Source of the DNA: Artemia franciscana
Lineage: Eukaryota > Arthropoda > Branchiopoda > Anostraca > Artemiidae
Assembly (NCBI RefSeq): GCF_032884065.1
Contig: NW_027063679.1
Span: 248,001 to 312,000 of the forward strand
Reading direction: 5' to 3'
DNA: 64,000 nucleotides
Both the position numbers and the translations under genes were made by a program. The notes beneath the pieces are model-generated. The model worked only from the letters and a program-made list of their open reading frames with translations, had not been told where the DNA came from and ran no database searches. Of this stretch, positions 34,401 through 49,400 are shown piece by piece (within the stretch, counting starts at the first letter, position 1; the number at the start of each line of letters is the position of its first letter).

Positions 34401-37400
34401 GTAAGTTGTTACATAGATTTTTTATTTTATTTTAATGTTGTTTTACACCAAGAAAAAATCTTCCAATATGAAGAATGTTTCTCATTGTTTTAACTTTTTT
34501 GAGAATGTCACATCTTTACCGTGAGATGTGGCTAATCTGTGATGGTGCTTAAAGCAAAGTATTCAATGCTATGGGCCTTCTCCTTTTGTCTATGTCTAGG
34601 TGGCTGAAGCTCCCTAGTACACAATCACAGCCTAGTTTTGACATATGTTTTGATTGAAAAGACCCCACAGGTTAAACATGGACAGCACATTCCTATTCTT
34701 GGATGTAAGGTTGCCCAGTTGACTGCTGGGTAGTCCAGTTCAAAGTAGGCCTAGGTAGCAGGGATTTACTAACCCTGAAAATTTTTGTATCTGCTTAGAT
34801 AACTAACTGGAGAGGAAAAAATGTGTTTGAAATCAATTCTCACTTTGTATAATTAGCCAGTGCCTAATTTTGGCCAGATATTCTGATTAAAAAGCATCTT
34901 TCCTATACATTCACAGCAGGCTCCTAATTGTGGACTTAATGTGTATAGTGTTAGATACACCTAGTTATGATTGGCTAATGGTGAGGACTAGATCAGTTGG
35001 TATTGACTTACTACAATCTAAAAAAGATCTGATTTTCAACTATTTGAATTCAGACTGAAGTTGTCTCTACACTATAGCCTATCTAAATGCAACTATTCTG
35101 TTTCATTAGACTTTTCTTAGTTTGAAACTACTCAAGGTTGACTGTCTGTGATTAGGATATGTTGTTGTAACTTCCAGACCCTATATAAAAAATTAGACAA
35201 CATTTTCTGAGGTTCAAAAGTTCTGATAGCCTTGGCTACTTAACCTTAAGTACACCACTCACCCCTCTGCCCCAATTTGTAAACATGGAGCCCAATTCAA
35301 ACTCTTATCAATTTTCCATAGACAAACTTCTTCAAATTATGAGATAATGTCAATCAACGGATTATTCAGATAACCAAGAAACAAACTTACCTTTTTACCT
35401 TAAATTGCAGCTTTGGGTGATAAGGATTATCCATCCTTGTGATGCTCCATGAAAAAAGAATTTGTTTGGTATAAATTGTGGCTGTTAGATTAGACTCTTG
35501 TGGAGGACTCTGCAGCTTCCCAATTGTAAAGGAACTCCTGGCAGAGCCATTCCATATCAAGGTGGGACTTGAACATGTCAGTTGAAGTAGCAGAAACTGT
35601 TTCTTCAGAGTGCTGGTTCCACATATTGATGATTCTTTGGCTGAAGAAGTGGCTTCTATGTCTACTCATGGAACACTGCATGGAGAGCTTCAATGAATAT
35701 CCTCTAGTACCAGAATGCAAGGGCTGTGCAAAGAGACCAGGAAGTGTGTTTTTAGAGAGAATTTTTTGGTTAAAATGTGACCCCTTTTCCATTGGTATGT
35801 CAGCATTGGCAGCTTCAAACAATGTAATCTTTCTTTGTATGGAAATCTATTCATGTTGCTAACCATCTTAGTGGCATGATGCTGGACATGCTCATGCAGC
35901 TTCTTATCTTTTTTGAAGAAAGGGGCTGCCAATGACATTCCAACCTCCAGGCATGGATGTACAAGCACCTTATATAACTTCATAAGAACTCTAGGGTGTT
36001 GGCTAGAGATGGTTCTTTTTATGATACCAAGGGTTTTATTTGCAGAATGGATTACATGGCATTTATCAACATTGAAAGTCAGAAGCCACATGTTAGCCCA
36101 TCTTCCTAGACTGTCAAGATCTGTTTGAATTGATTGCTGGTCAGAGGGAGTAGCTGCTTTTCCAACTAGTTTTGAGTCATCAGCATAAAGAAAGTTTTGA
36201 GTCATCATAATCTTTCAGAAAGGAAGCCCATAATCCACTGTACAACACCTGCAGCCCTCAATTTGATTATGAGGAAATCATGACAAACTTTGCACCCATA
36301 TCTGAAATTAACATTCATTTGTATTATAATTGAATCTAACCATCACCACTGTATATGTACCAAATTAGGGCAGGCTATATATTTGCACATTAGTGGGGTG
36401 AGGTGAGGGTAAAGTTCAAACTTAGCTCTATAGTCAGTCACATCCTGAATCCAAATTTACATTCATTTGTATTAGAAATGAAATTTACACCCCCTTAAAT
36501 GTGCAAATATATACCTTGAATTGGTATATATAGGGGTGAGGGTAAATTCATTTACAACAGAAATTAATGTCATGTTTGTCAGGATGAAATAGCCTACTGA
36601 TGATTGCTGTAAGTTTGTTTCTTAGCTCTCTGAATAATCTATTAAATATAAACATTATACAAATTAAGGCTCTAGTTTAGGCTATAATTAGGCCTAGTTA
36701 GAAAGACACTATCAAATTCTAACAATGACTTAAACAAATTTTGTATCCTGCATATATAATTTCCTAAAGGGTAAATATTTTAATCAGCCCAATAATGAGA
36801 TAGGATAGCTAAGGAATAGATATATGTTAAACCTGATAGATACTGTATTTCATTCTGTATACAATTACTTTCATTTATGTTCTTAATGAAATAACCAAAA
36901 ACAAGTTTTTGACCAAAAAGATCTTAGAAAAAAATTTCCAATACTGCCTTCATTTTAATCTAGAAACTACATCTGTCACAACAAAATTCTTACTTATCTA
37001 CATTTATATTTTTTTCAAGTTTTCCAAGTTACATCTAATATGTAACTGGTGGACAGGAAATAAGTGAAAAGGACAAAAGAAGATGTATCAGTAAGGACCT
37101 CTGCCATGTTTTCTTCAGTGCTAAAAAAAAGAAAATACCAACCTTTGAAGTAAATTTCTGACAAAGCAGAAGAAACACTTCTTCTGCTTGTGTTTGAATG
37201 CTATGGATGAAAAGCATTTTCAAATCCTACTAAATATATTATCAGTTATTCTGACAGAACAGGTTGTCAATACTGATGAAAATGCTGTATTGCTGTTAAA
37301 TTTCATGTTTTTATGAATACAGTTTTTGAGCATTTAATGGATTTATGCTCTTTTTTTATGTTCATTAGAGTGGAAAAGCCTTGTTTGCACAAATATCTTG

Positions 37401-40400
37401 TTTCAAATGGCAGCAATTTTTTGTAACTGCCTCTTCATGCAAAGGCCATTTCAGCCTTCTTTGAAAGCCTTTGAAGCTTTTGACATCCAAAAAGACAACA
37501 GGTTTACTCTTAAATTGAAATCAATCAAATTAGATGGAAGTTCAAGAATTGCTTTTGCCAAACCTGAAGGCTATTCTGGTATCATAGCAATTTCATATTT
37601 AAAAAGATCTACAATCCAACTGACAGTACGAGTATCAAGTTCTGGAAAGTAATCTGAAATTGTATCCTTGATGTTGGCAAAAGTAATATTTTTGCAATCT
37701 TCCAAAAACTAAGCTAACCTTGAAAAAGAAGTTATATTGTTCTGTTCCCAGTGTTGCAGCTTTAATCTAAATGCTGAAATGATATTAATATTCTTTCCTT
37801 GCGATTCTTTGTTTAATATATTTATACCCTCAAAATATCTGCTAAATATGGAAGATGTACAACCCAGGAAAAGTTAGTAAACTTATATGCAAGAACTTTT
37901 TTTTGATGAAGCATAACAACTTCAACTTCAGTTTTGAGAGTCCATACTCAATTTAGTACATTTCTGCAAAAGAGCCACTTTACTTCTGTAAAATAAAGCA
38001 GGTCTGTATATTCAGCTTCACCATCCTGGCATAATTCATGAAATAGCTGTGTGTTTTGTGCATGTCCCTTGATATAATTTACAATCTTGATGACACCATG
38101 CATGATGGCTTCCAGTGTAGGTTCTAAATATTTGACCATAAGGGCCTGGCAATGGATCATATAGTTAGTAACTGCAATATTTGGGTTACTTTTTTTTTAC
38201 AATCACTGAAAAACCATTTATATGACCCAGCATAGCTGGAATTCCATCCAAAGATACAGAAATACAGTTTTCCCATTTAAACTCTTTACTTTATTTTAGA
38301 CATCAATTCCACAAGATTTTGACTCAAGAGAACAAAACAGCAATTTCTATTCAAAATTATCTACACCTTTGTAGTGAACATGTACCATTGAACGTGAATT
38401 GCTACTAAAATCAGTCGTCTCATCAAGCTGATTTGCAAAATATTTAGCCTGTTTTAATGCAAAAATAACCTGTTCCTTCACATTTTCTGCTAATATAGAA
38501 ATTCGTTCTTTCATAATTCTTATAGACAAGGGCACTGAATTCCGTTTCTTTGCTTCTTTTTGACTGCACATAATCCCTGCCATTTTTACTGCAGCTTGTT
38601 CAACCAATTCTTCACCAATAGTGTACAGTTTCTTATTTCAAGCAATCAACCAGGCTACTTCATAGGTAGCCCTTGATGCTGATCAAATATACCAAACAAG
38701 TTGCTATTCAATCTTTTTCTTTTAACAGATATTTCTAAATTTGCAAAGTATTCTGGCAGTTTGGAAGGCAGATGTGAATGCAAATTAGCAATTTTTCTTC
38801 TACCTACTTTTTCTGAAGTCAATATCTTCATGCATACAACACACTGTGGTTTCAATGTACCACTGTCTTCTCTTTATGTAAAACTGTAATTAAAGACTTT
38901 GTCTTGGTATGTTCTTTTCCTATAAAACACTTAGTAAGTGTTCATAAGTTCATGTTCATTAACATATTCAAATAATAATTAAAACACTTGATTAAATTGC
39001 TGCTAACCTTTATTGATATATTGATGATTAATTATAAAATGGTGCTCTTATAGTAAAATGATAAAACTAACAAAAAAACTTATCTTACCTTAAATTGCAT
39101 TTGCCAGCGAGATCAGGTGGCAGATCCTCCTGTAGGTTACTCTGACTTATCAATGTATTTGTATCTTGATGGCATGGACTGAGCAGGTAGCCAGGGCTGT
39201 GCTTTACTGTGCAAAGATTTAACTTGAGAACACTAGTGGTGAGGAGTGATATGGTGTGACCTTCATATGCTGCTAAATTGTTTAAGTTGAAAAATATGAA
39301 CAGGTTTATAGAATAGTAATTAAAAATATGTGCTTCTTACTCATGAAAGTTTTTTGGGTAATTTTTTTTTTACCCATTACCCATTTGGGGTAATTTACCT
39401 TGGTTCCCCAACTGCTAGTCTAGGGGACAAAAACAGTTATATTTTAATGTCTTTGGTACTAAAACTTAGCAATTATAGAGGAACAACTTTGACACCACCA
39501 TTTTGCAAATGTTAGTGCCCCCATTTGCCAACATCAATGTCAATTTTTGTTCTTTCTATTTGTGTCTAATAAGCATCTAATCTCAGTTCTGGATTGAAGA
39601 CAAATAAAGAACATGGAAAAATGCCAAGTATTGCCACATGTCAGATGCTGTTGGTAGTTTTTTTTTTCTGTTGACATTAGCACTAGTACTAGTTAATACT
39701 ATATTTAATTATATAGTTTTATTTCAATGTCTTCAGTACTAAAACCTAACAGTAATGGATGAACAACTTTGACACCATTATTTTTCAAATATTAATGCCC
39801 CCATTTGCCAACATCAATGTCAATTTTTGTTCTTTCAACTTGTGTCAAGAGTTAATCCATATTTTTAAAGCTAATAATTTATTTCAGAAAATGCCTGCAC
39901 CCAAAGCTAAGGTGCCTCCTCAAGCTGCAGGAAAGAAAGCAGCTGTTGAACCTCAACAAAAGAAAGAAACAAAGACACAAGCAAAAGCATCTGAGAAGCC
40001 AGTGTCAGCTGCACCACCCAAATCTGCTGTGAAGCCTTCTGACGTTTCAAAGAAGGCAGCAAAGCCAAGACAACAAATCAAGGCAAAGGGAGCCAAAAAG
40101 AAGAAGTTGAATTTGAAGTTTACCATTGACTCAACACATCCTTGTGAAGATGGCATTATGGATATTGATTCATTTGTAAGTAATTTCCATAAATCAAGTA
40201 AGCACTTGACTTGTTCTGTTCTACAAAATGTCTGTATACATTCTTCAACCTTTCAAGTGTTTTAGACTGCCCAAAAAATTCTTGTCTTTAACATTTTTGG
40301 TCTTTATTTGTTTAGTCCATAGACATATTCTCTAGTTTCAGGATCCTTGAGTTTCAGTTTCAGATTAGTATTTGTTTTGTGTAGATTGAGTTCTTGTGCA

Positions 40401-43400
40401 GCAAAAAGTTTTATAAAAGTTCATTGCTGTTAAAAGAAGTTGGCTTATTTTTATTTATTTTGTAATATTAAACTTAAAAGGGAAAACCAATGATTTATCT
40501 TTTGGGATTATTGTTATTTGTAAATTATTTAGTTTTTGGCGGATTCAAGCAAAGTAGCTTCTACTTCTTAGTTTTTCTTAATTATTTATTTTTACTGAAT
40601 GAACCCTTATCAAAATAAGCAGTATAAAATGTCCATAGAATATTGATAACTTATAAGAGTGGAAACAGGCAATAGTGTCAACAAAAAATAACTCAATAGT
40701 ATCTAGCATTTGGTAACACTTGCTATATTTTTTAGTGCAACAGTAAGAATAATTACTTTAATTAGTGTAATTGGTAAAATTAAGGTAGTAATAAGCATCT
40801 AATCTCAGTTCTGTACTGAAGACGAATACAGAGCATGGAAAAATGCCAAGTATTGCCACATGTCAGATGTTGTTGGTTGTATAAGCACTAGTTGGTTTCT
40901 ATGTAAACCGATGATGCTATCTACTTTTAAATTGCCCAAAAAGTAGATGTTCTGTTAACAATCTACTGGCAACCACAAGGAACTTCAAAAATAACAAGTA
41001 ATTTACAATAATCTATCAATAGCTGATAATGGGAAATGCAAATCAGATGCATTGACATGGTAGATTGTTATTAGTAAATATTATAAGTAATAGTCTGTTA
41101 GCATTTTCCTAGATAAATTGACCAATTGAAAATCGAATAATGATACATTGTGTTTGTCTGCTGAATTATCTGGCTAAACTGTGAAGGGTTTGAATAATTC
41201 AGTTAATTGGGTCAACCTCGCATTTAAATTACCGCCATCTTACATGATAATAAGTTGTCTGTAACCTCCTCTTCTGTCACAATCTTGGATGTCCAGTCAG
41301 AGGCTTGATGCTATTCACCTGCGTTCCAATCTTTGTTTGATTAATTACATAATAGGCACCATTAAGATTTTGACATCTTATATTTTAAATAGAAGATATA
41401 GTGAAAAGGAACAAAAAATTTGAGCTTCAAAACCAATTTGGATACAGATGTTTCAGTTTCCACAGTTGCACACTCTTTCATGCACTCCTTATGAGCACAG
41501 CATCCATGTAACATTTGAGGATTCTTTCTCCTGTGCAGCGTTTCAAGTTCTTTTCAATGTTGTAGTTAAACATTTATTCTTGAAATTCAGGCAGAAAGTT
41601 TTGAAGTATTATCTTATGGAAAAAAATTTACTAACCTCAGGTTATTAATACCTGTATTGACAGTTGAGTCATACTGCTAACAACATTAACAAACAGTGCT
41701 TTCACATAAGTGTATTGATTTATATATGTCAGTTGCAGTTAAGGGCTCACTCAAAGACTAAAAAACGAAAGGAGAGAAAACTCAAGGATGGATTTAAGTA
41801 GACTAGATTCAGTTAGTTATTATGATCAGCTCCGTTAGTATGTATGTTAAGTTATATAGTATAATTAATTGTAATTATTATTAGCTTGGATGGGTTTGCT
41901 TGGGATTGAAGAATATTAGCATCACTATTAGGGGGATTGAAAAGCTTATTAAGCTATTTGTTGATTAACATTTACATTTTTTGATCCAGCTATGAAATCA
42001 AGTCTATGAAAGTAAGCATATTTTATTGAAATCGAGAAGTGCCTTAACTAGAAAAAGCCAAGTCAATTTTTTTTATATTAGCAGCCAAATTTTCAGGTCC
42101 AATCTGAAATCTTCTGTAAGCAAAAGCTAGAAACATTTTTTATACTTTATATCAATTGCATTAATGCTTTCGCTTTTGAATATACAAAGCTCTAGGGGGG
42201 GGGGGTTGTCTGGTTTGAATCCCCCGAATTTTTTTTTGTCTGACGTAAAAAGTAAAAAAAGGATATAAACAATTTTTTTTTTAGTTTTTTGTGTAATTAA
42301 TTTTTTTGGCATCTAGTCTTTTTGTTGATTATTAAGTAGTTAGGGATCAGTTAATTCATTGTGTACTGGCTTGTAAGAAACCACAACTTGCACTTATAGC
42401 CTAATTTTGTTCCCTTTTGGAAAAATAGCTCTTTTATTCCTGTCAATCGATCAGCTTTCCAGATACCAGCTAAATCGAAGGATGGCCAGGCTTTTTATCT
42501 TTTATCCCTGGCCAAAATTAGGCTGAAGAGAAGCAACTGAAAAGATAATATCAAAAATGTGCTAAGTTTTCAAAATTGACTTCGTTTGAATGGATGATGG
42601 TAGATTAGCTTCTCAGATTTGACCCTGTGTTGGTTCATCAAATGAACTGCCTTTTTTAGCGGCTCCAAAAAAGGCAAAATAGATTAGTAATTGTACTTCT
42701 GATAAGAAAGAAATAATTTATCAAGAACTCTTTACTTTGAAGACTAGAGGATGGACAAGATATTGGAGTTGAAACTAGCGCTAGTGTTGACGAAAAGACA
42801 CTAACGCTTTTTAGCTTTGGATGTTTCTTGGCATTGTTTCAAACTACACAGTTTTTTTCTTCAGAAACTAACATCAGATACCTATTACTGCAACGATTTG
42901 CCAATCATGCTGATTAAATTAATTATGCCCTATTGTTACAGAAAAAACGCTACATGCTAGATGGTGTTAGTGATTAATTTTCGTGACAGTAGCGCTGGTT
43001 TCCGCTCTTACTCTCTTATTTGGTTCAGATAGAGATATTATTTTGAACTTCCAATAGATCCTGTCAGACAACAATAAGGAAATAAAGTAATTTGAAGGAA
43101 ATAGTAATGCAAAGTAAAGAATATAAAGCATATTAAAAAAGAACAGCATAGTAAAGAAAAAACTGTAGTACGTACTTTATTTGAGGATTAGGGAGGAAAT
43201 ATGTTACTCTCTTACCTTTAGCACAAGTTCGGAGTTCCCCCTTCTATTCTCATGTTTCGTCAGCTGTGAGACAACAAGGTAGATATACCAAAATTATGTT
43301 TAAAATTTGCTATAACATATAAAATTTGCCACTGTTGGAATTCTGCCTTCTGACTAAATTATTTATTTTAACTGACTACAATTATTTATTATGTAAAACG

Positions 43401-46400
43401 TAGTCTGATTGTTTCTGAAGGTGAGAAAATAGTAACATGACTTGGAAAAATTTAATTTTATAAAAGTAAAGATGCTGATTGGTCAAAGTTATTGTAAAGA
43501 GAAAATGAACAAGTATTTACAATAAAATACAATTAAATATTGTAATGAAAAATGTATGGAGTTCCAATCTGCAAAAGATGGTTCATCAAAAGTTTTCTTT
43601 TAACAGTATTTTTGTATGTTATTAACTTCAAAAAGGACAGCTTTTCCTTCATGGGATGAATTTTGCCTTAAATGCTGATAAATTTTGCTGCTTTTTTTTT
43701 TTTTCTTTACTCTCTTGGTTGAATTTAGTAAGACTTGATGAATTAAAAATTTAACGAAATAGATTAATACTGTTTATATTAAAGTTTTAAGTCATTTTTT
43801 GTATTATCCCTTTTCATACTTTCAAGCTCTTTGAGTATCTTCACTAATACCAGCCTCAGTTAGGGCTAACTTCCCTAACTTATAATAGGGTAAATTTCCC
43901 TATTATAACTGGCTGCTGTGTCATTGCAGAGAAATGGTTCAATCAACCTTGCAATTGTTGACAGTTCGTGACCAAGGTTGGTACCTATCTTTTATATGTA
44001 TATTTTCATATTAGGTTCGATCCGAGGTTTCAAAAATGTTACATAACCTTTTTATTTCTTAATCATTCAACTGATTTGTCCCTTTTTATAATTGAATATC
44101 ACAAGCTCTTGGATTAACTTAAGAAAAATTGTTTTTTTTTACATTAAAACTCAAGGCTTTTTTTGCCTCTTGTGTGTTGCTATTCATTCATTTTCAAAGT
44201 CGATATCCACCTGTTTAGTTTTGAATTTTATGCTAAATGGAGAGTAGTGTAGTACTGTGTTTGATCTTTGTTTGGCAATACCCTGCCCGGGGTTTTCGTT
44301 GTCAGAAGCGGTGGGCCCATCAAATAAAACGGTGGGAGTTGACGTTTAAATAAATTCAAACGAAACATTTATGGATGTTTTGTGGCACAAATGGCCCAGA
44401 AACAATTGTTTAATGTAATGTATATATTCATGTCCCCTATGTTTTTATCTACAAAAATGTTTGGTCGTATGAATTGGAAGCTCAAAAGGCTAGGGATACC
44501 TAACAACTAGGGGAATAAATATTCTAAACAAATTAAAAAAAAATAAACAGTTTCCCGGTGGTGCAAAGCGTATATGTAATTAATCAGAATGAGACTGATG
44601 CGTCAGAAAAACTCGCCACAGCCATCTAGCGTGTGGCATTCCTTAGTAATTTTCTTTTTTTTGTTAGAAACTGATATCAGGTGATTATTATTAACCTAAT
44701 TTTACCAATTACACTTATTTAAAATAAAACCCACATTACATAGTGTTTTTTTTTCTGATATTGGCGACAGTTTCCACTCTGACAAGTTACACATACTTTT
44801 TGCTCTGGTACTTATAACAATATGACTTATCAAGATTAGATCTAGAAACTACTATTATTAATAATGCAAAAGAATATTATTTGGTTATGCCAGATTAGGA
44901 GATTTAGCTCTATGGCTGAAAAGAATTAAATTTCTTCGGTTTTCGTTGAAAGGTAGTGGAGTAAAAAAGAAACAATTCAAAAAGTTTTTTTAAGTAAATA
45001 TCTATGTATTGTAAAATAAGATATATGAATAGATAATACCATTAAGTCACAGTTGCAATAATCTGATGACCTGCAACTTGGATTATTTGAATTTGATCAT
45101 GCTAAAAAAAAACAAAAAAAATATCAGCTAAGTAGTAGAGTGATCATTTATCTCGAGGGCATTCCGTAAAAAAAAAAATAATTACAAAACAAAAAAGACC
45201 GTATCCAGGGGGCTAGGGTGTTCGACCTCCCTCTCCATAAATTTCTGTCCATATCGTAAAAACGTAACAAAAATGCATATAAAAATTTGACCCCTCCCTC
45301 CAAGTTTTTCATACCCCTCCCTCCACCCTCAATGGGGATTTTATTTTCCTTGTACTTAGCTCATTTTTTTGATCTTAGGAGGAATTTTTAAGGAAAAGAA
45401 TCAAGGTCAACAATAGACTCAATAATTTTGGTTCAAGTGTTGGTCTTGAGAAATCCAAGAGCAAATTAATTCTCTCATCTGATATACCATTCTCTAAAAG
45501 GTAAGTCGATTTTCTCCTTTTTTTATGCAAGGCTATATTGTATCTGACATTTGTCATGCATCTAAAATTATAACCATAAACCGTATCCAAAGGGAATATC
45601 AACAGCGTAATGAAGACCAGAATGATTTATATTTATTGTGTTTATATTATTTTAACAGAAATAATATTACTTATATTTGTTTGTTTATTTGATATATCAA
45701 TTACTAACAAAAATTAACATGAACACATCCCCTCTAAATGCCACAGCATGATATGGAGGAGGGATAATCAAACAAATCCAAAAAAAATTACCCTGCATTG
45801 ATTCAACACAACTCTTTGAGTGCTGCAATGTAATTTAACATACACTTTCTGATGATCTTCCCTTTGACTGCACATCAGTGAGTGTTGTCTTTTTATAATT
45901 ATTTAGAAGTTAAGACATCTAGGTAGTGCCAAAAAGATAATGTGTACTGATGAGACACGTAAGACTAAGTTCTTAAATTTAATTTGCATGTGGCCGATCT
46001 ACTTCTACCAAATACATAATATTTATGTTTTTATTTGTTTTTTAATAATATTTTCTAATGACTAACCAAATCTAGATTTTTCAGTCTGTAAATAATAGTT
46101 TCGGCCAACTGTCTAGGGCTAACGAAAAAGTGGGTCTTTTCATTTGGGATGTGATGATGTTGCAAGAAAAGATTTAAGGAACAAGGGAACTTCCTGGGAA
46201 GGTGTATAGAGAGGCTTTGAGTTGATAGGGATGGAGGAGCGTTCGTAGGTGTGTTCGCCTCAGGCGGCCTAGTGCTGCTCTGAGTTGTTAGCAGTAGTAG
46301 TAATAGTTAATAATAGTTTGAAACCGCCTACCTTCGGAAAATTGCCGGTCAAATAATAAATCGAAAACAAAATTTTAATAAAGTAAGATGATTTCTCGAA

Positions 46401-49400
46401 ATTATAAAATTAGTTTTCAAAAGCTTAATTCTGCAAGGTAATTCTGCATTTTTCGGTGCTGATAGTCTGATATCCAATAAATACGTGCAGAAATAGTGTA
46501 AAAATCATTTTAAATGATTATTTTCTATTTTACTTCTTTGGGGGTCCTATGATGAATTAGTAATTTTTTTGACAAGCTCGGTTTCAAAATAAACTAAAAG
46601 GGTAGAAAAAAGCTCGATCTGTTTTGCGCTCCTCGTTTTCACCTGTATTACATGGATTTTAAAAACTAAATTATACATTTACAAAGATAGTAATCTTATC
46701 ATAAAGGGGAAAGTTCGGTTTCATGTCCGCTGCGGAAGGACGCTTGGTTTTTGTAAAATTCACGTGATTTATTTTTCTCTTTTTTTGCTCTAACATTTTC
46801 TTCTTGAAAACTGTTGGCTAAAAGGAGGGTCTATGGGTACTAATAGTTTAAATTTTATAACATTGAATTGAGTATAGGGTAATTTTTGTATTTATTGCCG
46901 CTTATAGAATAAAAATTGAGTTTTCTTGGAAACGATTTGTTTTTATCAAGGATGCATTTTTTAAAACCTTGACAACCCTTGGATTAATTCAAAAAGCACT
47001 GACATTTTTTGAAAATTTAAGCAAATACGTTCTATCACCACTCAAATTCGTTATTTAGTTGTTGTTTTTTTTCCAGAACCTATTATATTGGATTTTTTTC
47101 CCCACTAATCTAAATAAATTAAAAGGGAACTTTCTTTTTGGAGTTTTGTGTTAGAGTTTAAAGTCTTGTAATTTAAATATACATAATCATTACTGGCAAA
47201 TATAATTACATAATTATAAAGGCCAGTAATATGATTATATCCCTCCTCCATATTCAACTGATTATGTATAATCAGTTCAACTGATTATCTAAAAGGCTTT
47301 AAACTCTAAATAGAATTATAAAAAGAGGCAATGATCCAAAGGCAATGTATCGTCTTGGGGTCATATGAGAGTTGAATTGCATTGCTGTTGAGTTAAATGC
47401 TCAGTTGAGAGAACCCCTCGAGAGTCGAAAAAGCGTCCTTTCACCGCTCTGTCTTGCAGGGGTTCAGTTAATTGCACATCTTGGCAACTAGACTATTTTT
47501 AAAGCGCCATCTTCTCTTGTGCACACAAAATGTAGATGCTAGTAATTTAGTCTCGAGAACTAAGATTGCATGTTTTAAAAACCATCTCTATTTGGCCTTT
47601 CCATTGCTTGTCATTGAACTAGTATTTATGATGAATTTTGTTTCGGATGAGTCTCTGATTATTATGAGAGATAAAATTTACCCTGATGGCGTTAGTATAT
47701 ATACTTCATCTTATGACTGTCTTTACATGTACACTAACTTGAGAGTTGATGTTTCAGATACCTCAAGTACCTTACTAAGAAATATCTGAAGAAGAATAGT
47801 CTTCGAGATTGGCTCCGGGTAGTTGCTGACTCCAAGGAAAGCTACCAGCTTAGGTACTTCAACGTAAGTTCTAGGTTTTTTTTATCTATTTGTTTAGTCT
47901 ATTCCAACTTCAGTTCTAACATCTATTCTAATATCAAAATTTTAATATTTATTCCAATGTAAGTTCTAGGGTTTGTTTGTTTCTATTCCAAAAGTGTTTT
48001 GTTTATCTTTATCGAAGTTATAGGGTTGTATCTATTTGCTAAACAGTATTTCTCAAACGAAATATTTTAAGTTGGGAGGGCAAGAAAACTGACTAAATGG
48101 ATTTGGGTACCCTCAGAGCACTGCGAAAGCGACTTTCAGATTTTTATTTGAAGTTCAAAGAGGATGGCCACATTGAACCAGTATTTGATAAATTAAAAAT
48201 CCTAAAATTTGAGGAGGGTAAGAAAACTGATTAAACGGTCTTATGGGTATCTCCGAAGCACTACGAAAGCGAACAGATTTTATTGGAAGTTTTCAGATGG
48301 TTTTATTGGAGATGGTGGCCACAATGAACTAGTATTTAATAAATAAAGAATCCTAAGTTCTGACGAGGGCAAGAAATCTGATTAAATGGACATATGTGCA
48401 TCTCCAGAACACTGCAAAAGTGACCTAGACTTTGTTGAAAGTCTAGAGAGAGTTGACGCAATGAACCAGTATTTAATAAATTGAAAATTCTAAGTTTTAA
48501 CGAGGGCAAGATAGATGATTAAATGGAAAAACGTACTTAAGGAAGACTGTGAAAGCGACTTCCTGCTTTTATTGGAAAGTTAAAGAGGGCGTTCAAGATG
48601 AGCTTGCAAGGTTAAAAAATCCTAAACTTTGAGGAGAAGAAAACTAAATACGGAATTTGGGCTCGTTCAAGGCATGTTGGAAGCAGCCTAAATTTTATTG
48701 GGATTAGAGGGTGGCACGGATGAACCAATATTTGTCAAATTAAAAATTCTAAATTTTGTTGAGGACTAGAAGACTTGAAAGAAAAATTGAATTTGAGGAT
48801 AATTTCTAGCCACTAAAAAAGTGACCCTAGTAAAATGAAAGCGAATATGTTCTGCTGAATTAAAACTCAAGGATTTCGACATAAAATATCCTGCCTATCG
48901 TAGTCGAGAATGGTTAATATATTTAAAATTATTTATTTAAATTATTGAAAAATTGGTATAACTTGTATGTCCAATATATTGGGGGATCTTTCAGTAAACA
49001 GCTAGTGTGGAACAATTTGAACCTTGGGGATGATTAAGGTGATGTATTTTTTTATTATTATTACAAAATAATGCATGATAAAAATGTTGTCCAGTATTTC
49101 ATTAAAAGGAAAAATTATAAAAACTAAATTTCAGTTTTGTGGATTGTTAATTGGGAAGTTATCTGGATTCCTGACAAGGCCGTATCTGGGGGGGAGGGGG
49201 TAACGAGGTTCGAACCCTTCCTATTAAGGTTTCAATTTTTTGTTATGCCTTTTGAAAAAAAACCTATGGTCAGTGTCAGAATTTCTGAAATTCGTATAGT
49301 AGAGGCTTTGTTTTTATGAGATAAATTTAAAGGAGAAATAAACTGGAATATTTTCATGAACCACACGAAGAATTGAAGATAGTACGGATAAACGAGAACC

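Noticed and set aside
43921-43980. Short frame after tcattgcag considered as an RpL22 exon
   Set aside because: It does not match L22, and the exons at 40175 and 45379 already join in phase with nothing missing.
47472-47789. 105-residue frame ending in RpL22 exon 4
   Set aside because: It is in a different phase from the conserved L22 reading frame and crosses the exon 4 acceptor; it shows no domain.
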